Assembly: GCA_945906105.1 (NCBI GenBank)
Contig: CAMDQO010000019.1
Coordinates: 1 to 51,374 of the forward strand
Direction of reading: 5' to 3'
DNA: 51,374 nt
Origin: Novosphingobium sp. Chol11
GTDB lineage: Bacteria > Pseudomonadota > Alphaproteobacteria > Sphingomonadales > Sphingomonadaceae
A program made the position numbers and the translations under genes. Positions 20,064 through 29,338 of the stretch are shown here, one piece after another; position 1 is the stretch's first letter, and the number at the start of each line of letters is the position of its first letter. The notes under the pieces were generated by a model, which had not been told where the DNA came from, made no database searches, and saw nothing but the letters and a program-made list of their open reading frames with translations.

Positions 20064-20116
20064 ACACCGCTTGACAGATTTGCAGTGACGAAGCAAATAA
20101 AGCCCGTAAGCGGTGT
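20064..20116. promoter_or_regulatory. Inverted pair of ACACCGCTT boxes, candidate LacI operators
   Basis: ACACCGCTT at 20064-20072 and its exact complement AAGCGGTGT at 20108-20116 lie 35 bp apart in the divergent region between the SQase and the TonB receptor. One overlaps the predicted -35 element and the other follows the -10 element of the receptor promoter. Each has the central CG typical of LacI-family half-sites. Assignment to the local LacI protein is inference. Confidence 0.45.
20071..20099 (+). promoter_or_regulatory. Predicted promoter of the TonB-dependent receptor
   Basis: TTGACA (20071-20076) is followed after 17 nt by CAAATA (20094-20099). It lies 83 nt before the receptor ATG and between the two candidate operator boxes. 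Confidence 0.4.
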
Positions 20117-20181
20117 TGATCCGCACAGGAGACTGACCGGGATTGGCAATGATTCATCCCGGCATTGGAGGGAGGATTATC

Positions 20182-22505
20182 ATGAAATCTACATTACGCG
20201 CATCATCAGCGCTCGCTCTGGCCACGCTGGTGTTGATCACGTTTGCTGCGCCAGCCGTGGCACAACAGGCACCCGATGACGACGCAGCAACTGATGAGCT
20301 TGCCCCCGGCGAAATTCTTGTTACCGCTCAAAAGCGCAGTGAGCGCCTGCAAGATGTGCCATTGGCCGTCACCGCTCTCAGCGGAGCCCGGCTGGCCGAT
20401 CAGGGCGGGATCAATCTTGAAACCGCGCAAACCATTATCCCAACCCTGAACATCCAGAAGTCCGGCACCACGCTGAATCAGTCGCTCTATATGCGCGGCG
20501 TCGGCACGGCGACTTTCTCGATTGCTGCCGAACCCAGTGTATCCACCGTAGTGGATGGTGTCGTCTATGCCCGCGCTGGTGAAGCATTCTCAGATCTGGT
20601 CGATATCGAACGCATGGAAGTTCTGCGCGGACCACAAGGAACGTTGTTCGGCAAGAATGCGAGCGCTGGTGCCATCAACATCGTGACCAAACGTCCCGGC
20701 TCTGTCGTCGGCGGTACTGCCGAAGCAAGCTATTTCAGCGAATCAGAATTTCGCGGTCGCGTCGCGCTGGACCTGCCTCTTTCTGAGGCTGTGCGCAGCC
20801 GGTGGGTAGGCTTTTACAGCGAATACGATGGCAACATCACCAATGTTGCGCCCAATGTGAACTCCAAGGTCAATGGGTATAAGCACTATGGCCTGCGCGG
20901 CATGATCGTCGCCGATGTCTCTCCCGATGTCCGATTCACCCTGATTGGTGACTGGCGCAAGGCAGATGACGATTGCTGCGCACAAGTGATTGGCACTGTT
21001 GGCACTGGCCTGGCATTTCAGGTTCTTCCAACCCCGCTCGACAAGGAGTCCCGCACGATCAACCAGAACCTGGTAACGGCGACCAAGGAGCAAAGCTGGG
21101 GCATATCGCTGCAGGCCGTATCAGCTTGGGCAGCCATTCACTGACTTCGATCACGGCCTTGCGCGACTGGGACAACACCGAAATCCGCGATGGTGACTGG
21201 CTGCCACAGGCTTATATTGGTCTCAATCAACTGCACGATTCCGGACCGCAGAGTGCCAAGACTTTCAGTCAGGAATTGCGCATCGCATCGCCCACCGGCG
21301 GGTTGATAGAATATGTTCTGGGCGGCTATTATTCGCGGGCTGAAAACAACCGCACCTTCACCCGCAGCGTAACGGTCTGCGCTCCGCTCGGTGCCGCACC
21401 AACGGTGCCCACACCTTGCACCAGCGCCCTTGCAGCTCCGTCACGCTTCCCCGTTGGCGTGGCCCCGCACGGCGCATTGTTCAAGAATTTCGCTTTGTTC
21501 GGTAATTCGACGATCAATTTCAGTGATCGTTTCCGGGGCCTTCTTGGCCTGCGTTACACGCATGACCAGTTGGACGTGTTTCATTCGCGCACAGCCACTG
21601 GGCTGGATCTCAATGGTAGCGGGCAGCCGGTCAACACCGGCGGTGTGAACACAAATTTCGGGCCATTCACCAGCTCGGTTTCGACCAACAATCTCTCGGG
21701 ACGTGCTGGTCTGCAGTTCGATGTGTCTGACAATTCCACCGCTTATACCACTTACACTCGTGGCTATAAGGGGCCGGGCTACAACATTTTCTTCAATCTG
21801 GGCGCCACAGGCACCAGCATTGTCGAGGCGGAAACATCAGACGCCTATGAGTTCGGCCTGAAGAACACGCTGTTTGATCGCCGGGTCACCATCAACCTTG
21901 CTGCCTTTTACACCAAGTTCCACAACTTCCAGGCGAACAACCCTGATTTGTCGGGAACTGTGGTGGTCAGCCGCTTCACCAATGCCGGTGAGGTTTCAAC
22001 CCGGGGTGTAGAACTGGATGTGTCGGCAGTCTTGATCGATGGTTTGTCCATCACCGGCGGCCTGGCTTATACCGACGCGCATGTCGATGCCTTCAAGGTA
22101 GTTCCTGGCGCAGCGCTTGCGGATATCATTCCCAATGGCACTCCGCTGCTGTTTGCCCCCAAGTGGAAGGGGACCTTGGGAATTGATTACCGGACAACCA
22201 TCACCGGCAATATGGATATCTTTCTTGGAACACAAATTTCGGGACAGACTAATCAGCTCTCCATCTTCTCACCAAGCGCCGCGACGCGGGTACTCGGAAC
22301 GATTGACGGTTATTCGCTGGTCAACTTATCGGCCGGTATTGGCGACAGCAACGATGGCTGGAAACTGATGTTCCAGGTGCGCAACCTGTTCGATACGGCC
22401 TTCATTGCGCATAAGGAAAGCGGCGGCCCAGGCGGCAGCGTCCGTATCCAGATCCCGCGCGAGGCAGATCGCTATTTCGGGGTGACGGGCCGCATCAACT
22501 TCTGA
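20182..22505 (+). pseudogene. TonB-dependent outer-membrane receptor, interrupted by a frameshift
   Basis: The gene would encode about 775 aa. It has a signal peptide (MKSTLRASSALALATLVL... ending near AVA-QQ), a TonB-box-like GEILVTAQKR, a plug domain with MRGVG and EVLRGPQGTLFGKNASAGAINIVTKRP, and a beta-barrel ending in RINF. GGAGGGAGG precedes the ATG. Near 21116 the frame shifts: the first frame stops at 21144, while the barrel continues in another frame as RISLGSHSLTSITALRDWDN. Restoring one base (GCC to GCCC) rejoins both halves. Loss of a C is either a real recent mutation or a sequencing error. Sited opposite the SQase operon, it probably imports SQ glycosides. Confidence 0.85.
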
Positions 22506-22526
22506 TCCACGACAAAATCGGGTCGC

Positions 22527-22557
22527 AAAAGGCCGCAGGTGATCCCTGCGGCCTTTT
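22527..22557. terminator. Bidirectional intrinsic terminator
   Basis: A 9-bp G+C-rich stem (GGCCGCAGG / CCTGCGGCC, loop TGATC) is flanked by AAAA on the left and TTTT on the right. It lies between the convergent TonB-receptor and MFS genes and works in both directions. Confidence 0.88.
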
Positions 22558-22566
22558 CTTTGCTGG

Positions 22567-23850
22567 TCAAACCACGGACTCATCTTCTGCGATGATCTTC
22601 GGGACCAATAGGTGAATCCATCCTAGTGCCAGCAGATAAGCACAGGCAGCCCCCCAGAACAGCGGGGCATAGCCATAGCCGCCGGTAAGCAGTTGGCCGG
22701 TTGCTTCCTGAATGCCGAAACCGGCGACGTTGCCAGCGATCGCTCCGATTGCCATGACCGTGGCAACCCGTGAGGCTGGGATGGCATCGGCAGCGAAACC
22801 AAAGATATTGGTCGAGAATCCCTGATGAGCGAACAGTCCCATGCCGATGATCGCGGCGGCCACCCAAGGGCTTGAAGCACTCAACGCCAGCGGCACCGGC
22901 ACCACTATCAGCGCAAAAGTCAACATTGCCAGCTTGCGCGCTGAGTTAACGCTGCGGCCGCGAGCCAGCAGCGCCGGGAACAGCGATCCGCCCGAAAGCG
23001 CCCCCAGTGCAGCGAGGCTAAAGGCCAACGCTGTGGGGCCGACCAACTGCTCCTGGCTCAGACTGAACACCTTGTGGAACAGATCGGGCAGCCAGAAGGT
23101 GAAGAACCACCAGAACATGTCGGTAATCGCCTTGGCACCGGCAATCGCCCATGTCGTCCGGTCTCGCGCCGCTTCGCGAAACGAGAGTTTTTCGCTCGAT
23201 GCATTCGCCGCGCGAGGCAGCGGGCTGAGCCGGCGAGTGCCAACGATCCAGAGCACAATCCAGATAAAACCCAAGGCACCGGTGACGATGAAGGCGGCCT
23301 GCCAGCCGTAAATCACAGCAAACGGAATCACGGTGAGCGGGGCAATGATATTGCCGAGATTTGGAGCCGTGTTGACAATACCCAGCGCCATTGAGCGTTG
23401 CCGGATGGGAAGATATTGCGCCGCTGCCTTGACAGCTGCTGGTGTATTCACCGATTCTGCTGCCACCAGGATCACGCGCGCCGTGACAAACTGGGTGACG
23501 TTGGCGGCAAAGGCGTGCGCCATGCCTGCCATGCTCCAGATCACCACCGCTGCGCCATAGGCGAGGCGAACGCCGAAACGGTCAATCAGCAAGCCAACAA
23601 AAAGCAGCGCTCCAGCTGCGGCAAGCTGAGACATTGCCGCGAAATGCGCGAATTCAGCATCGCCCCAGCCATAGGCTACTTCGATCGTCGGCTTGAGCAG
23701 CGACAGCACCTGGCGATCAACATAGTTGAGGATCGTGCCGAAGAATACCAAAGCGATGAGAATATTGCGGCTCCGTGCCAGACTACGTTCTTCGGCCGAG
23801 GCACTGGAACCTGGTTTTGTCTGTGCCGCTTCAGCCAGTGCCTCGGTCAT
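22567..23850 (-). CDS. MFS transporter (ACS-type anion/sugar-acid symporter family), probable SQ permease
   Basis: This 427-aa inner-membrane protein has about 12 hydrophobic segments. The sequences NYVDRQVLSLLKP in helix 1 and RFGVRLAYGAAV after helix 2 are typical of the anion:cation symporter branch of the MFS, which carries hexuronates and similar anionic sugars. GAGGAGATGGAAG precedes the ATG. Its place between the TonB receptor and the exporter suggests that it takes sulfoquinovose or its glycerol glycoside into the cytoplasm, instead of the ABC transporter used in Agrobacterium. The substrate is inferred. Confidence 0.83.
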   Translation of the reverse strand: MTEALAEAAQTKPGSSASAEERSLARSRNILIALVFFGTILNYVDRQVLSLLKPTIEVAYGWGDAEFAHFAAMSQLAAAGALLFVGLLIDRFGVRLAYGAAVVIWSMAGMAHAFAANVTQFVTARVILVAAESVNTPAAVKAAAQYLPIRQRSMALGIVNTAPNLGNIIAPLTVIPFAVIYGWQAAFIVTGALGFIWIVLWIVGTRRLSPLPRAANASSEKLSFREAARDRTTWAIAGAKAITDMFWWFFTFWLPDLFHKVFSLSQEQLVGPTALAFSLAALGALSGGSLFPALLARGRSVNSARKLAMLTFALIVVPVPLALSASSPWVAAAIIGMGLFAHQGFSTNIFGFAADAIPASRVATVMAIGAIAGNVAGFGIQEATGQLLTGGYGYAPLFWGAACAYLLALGWIHLLVPKIIAEDESVV

Positions 23851-23957
23851 CTTCCATCTCCTCTCGCGACGCCGATTTACCGGTCGTCCTAATCAATATT
23901 TTGTCCGTCAATAACGGCTTGCACCTTACGCAACAGAACGGATATGGAAAGGGCAAT

Positions 23958-25085
23958 ATGACACCGCGAGACATAAAGGCCGAAACTCCACTTCTGCAGC
24001 CCGGCAAGGGCTGGTCAGGCATTGATTGGGAAACGCTGCCACATGGCGGTGACTTGTTTGGTGAGCTGCACATTGCCGAGCGTGAATCTGTCGCAACCCG
24101 CGCGCACGATTCACTTTTTCCGGGCCTGGCACTTTGCGCTGTTGCTGCCACAACTGCTGCCTGGCTTTCAGAGCACTACGGCTTTCCGATCATGCTGCTC
24201 GGCTTGCTGGTCGGCCTTTCGCTCAACTTTTTTACCCGCGATACACGCACACATCGAGGACTCGATTTTGCCTCTCGCACATGTCTTCGGGTGGGAATTG
24301 TCGTTCTTGGCCTGCAAGTCAGTGTCGCGCAGATCGGCGCATTGGGACCGGCCCCGTTTGGTGCGTTGCTCGTCGTCATGGCCGCGACGTTTCTTGCCGG
24401 AATGGCCGGGGCCAGGGCTGTCGGGCTAACCCGTTACTCAGGAATTCTGGCGGGCGGAGCAACCGCTATCTGCGGCGCGAGTGCGGCGCTGGCGCTTTAC
24501 GGGATCATCGGGAAGGACCGTCTGGGCCAGGCTCAGTTCGCACTGGCTCTGGTCGGCGTCTCACTGGCGAGCGCGCTAGCCATGTCGATCTACCCTGCGA
24601 TCGCCGGAGAATTATCCCTCGGTGATCGGCAGGCTGGTTTCCTGATCGGCGCATCGATCCACGATGTCGCGCAGGCAATTGGCGGTGGCTATGCTTTTTC
24701 CGACGCTGCCGGAAGCTATGCCACCATCGTCAAGCTTGCGCGGGTGGTGATGCTTGCGCCGATTGTCGTCATGGTCAGCTTGTTGCTCGGCCCGGCGCCA
24801 GAAGCTGCAGACCGCCCGATGTGGCGGCGGCTGGCGTTGCCATGGTTCATTACCGCCTTCCTTGTGACTGTTGCGCTTAACAGCCTTGTCACTGTCCCGG
24901 CACAAATCGCCTCGACCGCCCTCGTTACCTCCAAGGCCTTGCTGCTACTGGCAGTGACAGCGACTGCCATGCGATCACGGATGGATCTGTTGATGGAAAT
25001 GGGCTGGCGAGCGACTGTCCCGGTGATCGCAGCAACACTGGTCAGCTTTGCGGTGTCACTGAGCTTTGCCATGATTGCATTGTGA
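23958..25085 (+). CDS. YeiH/TauZ-type putative sulfate/sulfite exporter (UPF0324)
   Basis: This 375-aa polytopic membrane protein of the putative sulfate exporter (PSE) family shows the signatures RVGIVVLGLQVS, GGATAICGASAALALYG and GASIHDVAQAIGGGYAFSD, with about ten hydrophobic segments. Relatives accompany taurine and other sulfonate pathways and are thought to remove sulfite. The ATG at 23958 has GGAAAGGG just upstream; the longer frame starts inside the divergent MFS gene. A hydrophilic N-terminus of about 50 residues precedes the first helix. Here it would export the sulfite released by the SQ monooxygenase (inference). Confidence 0.82.
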   Translation: MTPRDIKAETPLLQPGKGWSGIDWETLPHGGDLFGELHIAERESVATRAHDSLFPGLALCAVAATTAAWLSEHYGFPIMLLGLLVGLSLNFFTRDTRTHRGLDFASRTCLRVGIVVLGLQVSVAQIGALGPAPFGALLVVMAATFLAGMAGARAVGLTRYSGILAGGATAICGASAALALYGIIGKDRLGQAQFALALVGVSLASALAMSIYPAIAGELSLGDRQAGFLIGASIHDVAQAIGGGYAFSDAAGSYATIVKLARVVMLAPIVVMVSLLLGPAPEAADRPMWRRLALPWFITAFLVTVALNSLVTVPAQIASTALVTSKALLLLAVTATAMRSRMDLLMEMGWRATVPVIAATLVSFAVSLSFAMIAL

Positions 25086-25275
25086 GCACTTTAGGCCTGC
25101 AAAGACCGTCGCAATCGTAAATATTGCTCCATTGCATCATCAGCCCGCATTTTCTCCCGATGACGATCTTGCTTGCCGATGCGAGATTGCCCGCCGTCAC
25201 GATGTATTTTCAGCATACTGGACATGACTGTCGATTACGGCAAAAGCGCAAGGCTATGAACTCTGGGGAGAGCAT

Positions 25276-27102
25276 ATGACCTGCCAAGTCTCCGCCATTC
25301 CGGCACCTGAAACCGTTGATATTCCTGCTATCCGCGCGCGCTATTATGTTGAGCGGGACAAACGCCTACGCGATCATGGCGAGGAGCAGTATTTTCGTCC
25401 CTCGGGCGGTGCGGTGGAAGATTATGTCCGAGATCCGCACAGGCCGGTCAGTCCACGTGAACCACTTACCGATGAGACTGAGGTTGTCGTGCTCGGCGCG
25501 GGCTGGGGCGGGGTTCTGGCAAGCTACAACCTGGTCAAGCAGGGCATCACCGATTTCTGCGTGGTTGATACGGCAGGCGATTTTGGCGGCGTGTGGTACT
25601 GGAACCGCTATCCCGGCATCCAGTGCGATAACGATGCCTATTGCTACCTCCCGCTGCTCGAAGAGACCGGCTTCATGCCCTCGAAGAAGTTTTCGGACGG
25701 GGAGGAAATTCAGGGTTACACGCGACTGATCGCTGAGAAATACGGCTTTGCCGACAAGGGCGTTTTTCACACGCAGGTCACCACCCTGAAGTGGGATGAA
25801 ACGATCAAGCGCTGGCATGTCGGCACCAATCGCGGCGATGATATCAAGGCGCGCTTCATTATCGTCGCCGCCGGTGTGCTCAACATGCCCAAGCTGCCCG
25901 GCATCAAGGGCATAGATGCCTTCAAGGGCAAGATTTTCCACTCTGCCCGCTGGGACTATTCCTATACCGGCGGCTCCTATGAGAACCCGGTGCTCGACAA
26001 GCTGGCAGACAAGACCGTGGCGATTCTGGGCACTGGTGCGACGGCAATTCAGGCGGTGCCGCACCTCGGCAAATATGTGAAGCAGCTCTATGTCATCCAG
26101 CGCACACCTTCGACGGTGGATGAACGCCCCAATCCGCCGACCGATCCCGATTGGGCGGCAAACTTGCCCGCAGGCTGGCAGGCGGAACGCAAGGCCAATT
26201 TTCAGCGCGCGGCGATGGAAAGCTTCCAGCCGGGCGAGGCCGATCAGATCTGCGATATCTGGACCGAAGTCAGCCGCAACCTTGAGGCCCAGTTTGCAGT
26301 TGAGGGCTATCCGCAGAGCGTCGAGGAGTACATGGCCAAGCGCGAAGTCATGGATTACCGGGTCATGGAACGGCTGCGCAAACGCGTCGAAGACATGATC
26401 GACGATCCCGAAACGGCTGAGGGGCTGAAGCCGTGGTATCGCCATCTGTGCAAGCGGCCATTGTCATCGAACGAGTTCTACCAGACCTTCAACCGCGACA
26501 ACGTTTCGCTGATCGACGTATCCGATACCAAGGGCTTGCAAGAGCTGACCGAGAACGGCTTCATCGCCAACGGTAAGGAATATCAGGCCGATTGCATCAT
26601 CTTCGCATCAGGCTTCGAAGTCACCAGCAAGCTTGAGCGCCGATGGGGCATGGAGCAGTTTGAGGGCCGCGACGGCCAATCAATCTATCAGCATTGGGGC
26701 AATGGCCCGCTGACCCTGCACGGCACCATGACTCACGGTTTTCCCAACGCTTTCTTCATCGGCTACATTCAGGGCGGTCTCAACGCCTCTGTTACCGAGC
26801 AGTTCGGCGAGCAGGGCGCGCACTCTGCGTGGATCATCGCCGAAACGCTCAAGCGTGGTAAATACGTAGTCGAACCGACCAAGGCGGCGATGGATGATTA
26901 TGTGCGCACCTTCGAGGAGCTGGAAATCGATATGTCGGCCTTTCAGGCGGAATGCACGCCGGGCTACTTCACCAATGAGGGTGAGAAGAACCCCGCTTGG
27001 GCGCTGTTCCGCGGCTGGGGTCACGGCTGGGATGCCTTCCAGAAAATGGTTGCCGAATGGCGCGATGAAGGCAGCATGGAGGGTATGGCGCTGAGTGATT
27101 AG
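25276..27102 (+). CDS. Baeyer-Villiger-type flavin monooxygenase, copy 1
   Basis: This 608-aa FAD/NADPH monooxygenase inserts oxygen next to a carbonyl, turning ketones into esters or lactones. An FAD Rossmann motif GAGWGG (74-79), the Baeyer-Villiger fingerprint FKGKIFHSARWD (216-227) and a second NADPH fold (AILGTGATAIQ, about 251) are in the expected order. GGGGAGAG precedes the ATG. It is followed by a Rieske oxygenase 50 nt later and has a clear relative at 30786-32645 on the other strand. The 190 bp upstream contain an inverted repeat (GCAAT-N7-ATTGC, 25111-25127) of unknown role. The substrate is unknown. Confidence 0.9.
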   Translation: MTCQVSAIPAPETVDIPAIRARYYVERDKRLRDHGEEQYFRPSGGAVEDYVRDPHRPVSPREPLTDETEVVVLGAGWGGVLASYNLVKQGITDFCVVDTAGDFGGVWYWNRYPGIQCDNDAYCYLPLLEETGFMPSKKFSDGEEIQGYTRLIAEKYGFADKGVFHTQVTTLKWDETIKRWHVGTNRGDDIKARFIIVAAGVLNMPKLPGIKGIDAFKGKIFHSARWDYSYTGGSYENPVLDKLADKTVAILGTGATAIQAVPHLGKYVKQLYVIQRTPSTVDERPNPPTDPDWAANLPAGWQAERKANFQRAAMESFQPGEADQICDIWTEVSRNLEAQFAVEGYPQSVEEYMAKREVMDYRVMERLRKRVEDMIDDPETAEGLKPWYRHLCKRPLSSNEFYQTFNRDNVSLIDVSDTKGLQELTENGFIANGKEYQADCIIFASGFEVTSKLERRWGMEQFEGRDGQSIYQHWGNGPLTLHGTMTHGFPNAFFIGYIQGGLNASVTEQFGEQGAHSAWIIAETLKRGKYVVEPTKAAMDDYVRTFEELEIDMSAFQAECTPGYFTNEGEKNPAWALFRGWGHGWDAFQKMVAEWRDEGSMEGMALSD

Positions 27103-27152
27103 ACCAAATCGCTAAGCAGCCAAGGCCGAGTTTGAGCAGACAGGAGAAGACT

Positions 27153-28547
27153 GTGCCCAACGTTATCACCGCCGAGGATATGGACGCCGAAGTGCTGGCA
27201 ACCTACCCGACCGATGCCTTTCTTTCGCGTGAGTATCTTGAGGCCGAGAAGCGCCTCCTGTGGCCCAAGGTCTGGCAAATGGTCGAACGGCTGGAAGATC
27301 TGACCGAAGTGGGAGACTGGCTGACCTATAACGTTGCCGAGGAATCGGTGATCGTCATCCGCATTGCCGAGGGGGACGGGGCAGAGGCCTTCAACGCTTT
27401 CCATAACGTCTGCCCGCATCGCGGCCGCCAGCTGATTTCGGTTCCTGATGGCGTCCATTCGGTGCGCGGCAATGGCCGCAAGAACTTCATCTGCGGCTTC
27501 CACGGCTGGACCTTCAACCTTGAAGGCGAAAACACCTACATCCTCGATCCACAGGATTGGGATGACAAGCTGACGCCGGAAATGACCTGCCTCTCCACCA
27601 TCAAACTGGGGATCTGGGGCGGCTATATCTACATCAACATGGATGCGGATTGCGAACCACTGGCCAAATATATGGGCCGTGCGGGCGAGATCCTCGATCA
27701 CTTTGAACTGTCGAAGATGCGCTACAAATGGCGGCAGTGGGCGGTCTATCCGTGCAACTGGAAGACGGCGATCGAGGCTTTTCTTGAGCCGTATCATGTC
27801 GCCGGCACGCACACGCAATTGCTCGCCTATGGCAATTATTATGCCCTGTCGAAGCAGTACGGCTGGCACTCGGTTTCGAGCTACGACACCCGCGATACCG
27901 AGTTCAAGATGAACGAAAGCTCGGGCACCACCCGCGCCGGTGTGGGCGACGACCCGCGCCGCTCGACTTACGAACTGATCCGCGAAAACTACGAGACGAT
28001 CAACTTCGCTGCCTCGACCGAGACGCTGGTGAACGCCGCAAGCCGCCTGGTCGATGAACTGCCCGAAGGCACGCCGCCCGCCGAGGTGATTGCGCACTGG
28101 ATGAAATCAGCCAAGGTGGATGATGCTGCGCGCGGAGTGGTCTGGCCTGAGATTCCGGGCGAAATCATGGCCGAGGCGGGGCTTGCATGGGGCCTGTTCC
28201 CCAACCAGAACATCCTCCACGGCGTGACTTTCGCGCTGTGCTACCGGGTCCGCCCCTATGGCGATGATCCCAACAAGTGCCTGTTCGAAAGCTATGCTCT
28301 GGAACGCTTCCCCGATGGCGAAGTGCCGCAAAGCGAATGGGTTCATGCAGAACCGACGGGCGAGAATTGGGGGTCGGTGCTGGCGCAGGATTTCTCGAAT
28401 ATGGAATTCGTCCAGAAGGGCATGAAGTCCAGCGGGTTCCGGGGGCCAATGCCCAATCCGCATCAGGAACAGAAGGTCATCAACCTGCACCGCAATCTGG
28501 GCCGAATGATGGAAGGCCGGGGTGCGCCAACAAAGCTGTTACCCTGA
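27153..28547 (+). CDS. Rieske non-heme iron oxygenase, alpha subunit, copy 1
   Basis: This 464-aa ring-hydroxylating-type oxygenase has Rieske [2Fe-2S] ligands Cys87-X-His89 (NVCPHRG) and Cys114-X2-His117 (CGFHGW), and mononuclear iron histidines at 215 and 220 (EPYHVAGTH). No beta subunit, ferredoxin or reductase gene is nearby, so it probably forms an alpha3 enzyme with shared electron donors. GTG at 27153 is chosen because AGGAG lies about 6 nt upstream; a TTG at 27132 is the alternative. It pairs with BVMO copy 1 and resembles the oxygenase at 29339-30745. Confidence 0.9.
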   Translation: MPNVITAEDMDAEVLATYPTDAFLSREYLEAEKRLLWPKVWQMVERLEDLTEVGDWLTYNVAEESVIVIRIAEGDGAEAFNAFHNVCPHRGRQLISVPDGVHSVRGNGRKNFICGFHGWTFNLEGENTYILDPQDWDDKLTPEMTCLSTIKLGIWGGYIYINMDADCEPLAKYMGRAGEILDHFELSKMRYKWRQWAVYPCNWKTAIEAFLEPYHVAGTHTQLLAYGNYYALSKQYGWHSVSSYDTRDTEFKMNESSGTTRAGVGDDPRRSTYELIRENYETINFAASTETLVNAASRLVDELPEGTPPAEVIAHWMKSAKVDDAARGVVWPEIPGEIMAEAGLAWGLFPNQNILHGVTFALCYRVRPYGDDPNKCLFESYALERFPDGEVPQSEWVHAEPTGENWGSVLAQDFSNMEFVQKGMKSSGFRGPMPNPHQEQKVINLHRNLGRMMEGRGAPTKLLP

Positions 28548-28569
28548 TTACACGGCAGATGAGGCTGAG

Positions 28570-29223
28570 TTAAATGGCGACAAGCCGTTTGGGGATTGCC
28601 GGAAATTTATCGGCAACCATGGAACCGTGCAACGAAAGCCGCATCAGTTCGCGGGAAAACCTGCTGGCAGCCTGCTTGCGCCCGGCAGTATCCAAGGTTC
28701 CGGCATGGGCCCAGATAGGCCAGAGAAACGTGCCGGCGAGCACAATGACGGACAGCACTTCGGCATCGACATCGGGCTCTGCCAGATCGGTTTCGGCAAA
28801 CCTCTGCAGATAGGTCATATACTTGCGCCAGAATGGATCATCGTACGGGTTTGGCGATGCCAGCACTTGAAGTAACCAGACGCGACAAAGATCAGGATTG
28901 GCCATAGCGAAGCTTGACAGCGTCTCGGTCAGCGTAACCTGATCGATTTCCGTTACATTGGTTCCTGCAAGTTCAGCACCATCGCCATAAACCGAATTGA
29001 GCAGAATTTCTGAAACCGAAGCGATGGTTTGGGCAACCAACTTCTCGCGGTTTTCGAAATACAAGTAAGCTGTTCCGCGATTGACACCTGCGGCATAGGC
29101 AACAGCGGAAACGCTGAGTCCCTCAATGCCCTCTTCCGCGAGAATTGTCCGTGCGGCTTCGAGGATGACAGCGCGTGTCGCGCTGGGGTTCCGGGGTGTG
29201 CGCTTGCGTATTTTTTCCACCAT
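28570..29223 (-). CDS. TetR/AcrR-family regulator
   Basis: This 217-aa protein has an N-terminal TetR helix-turn-helix (LSVSAVAYAAGVNRGTAYLYFENREKL, about residues 36-62) and a helical ligand domain. It sits between the two BVMO-Rieske cassettes and is convergent with the first, so it is the natural candidate for a repressor released by a pathway substrate. The 115 bp upstream contain an inverted repeat CGCAA-N5-TTGCG (29249-29263) that could be its own operator. Confidence 0.9.
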   Translation of the reverse strand: MVEKIRKRTPRNPSATRAVILEAARTILAEEGIEGLSVSAVAYAAGVNRGTAYLYFENREKLVAQTIASVSEILLNSVYGDGAELAGTNVTEIDQVTLTETLSSFAMANPDLCRVWLLQVLASPNPYDDPFWRKYMTYLQRFAETDLAEPDVDAEVLSVIVLAGTFLWPIWAHAGTLDTAGRKQAASRFSRELMRLSLHGSMVADKFPAIPKRLVAI

Positions 29224-29338
29224 ATCCCGTCCCGATAGCCACGCTTAACGCAATGCTGTTGCGACTATGGCAAAGCACCCAAGGTGGCAACCGTTGGCAC
29301 CTTCGTGGGCTCCTGCCTCAGCCGAGACTGCATCTGTA

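Noticed and set aside
25366..26445. A 359-codon minus-strand frame opposite BVMO copy 1
   Set aside because: It is the same kind of shadow, and it is shared in character with the one opposite BVMO copy 2.
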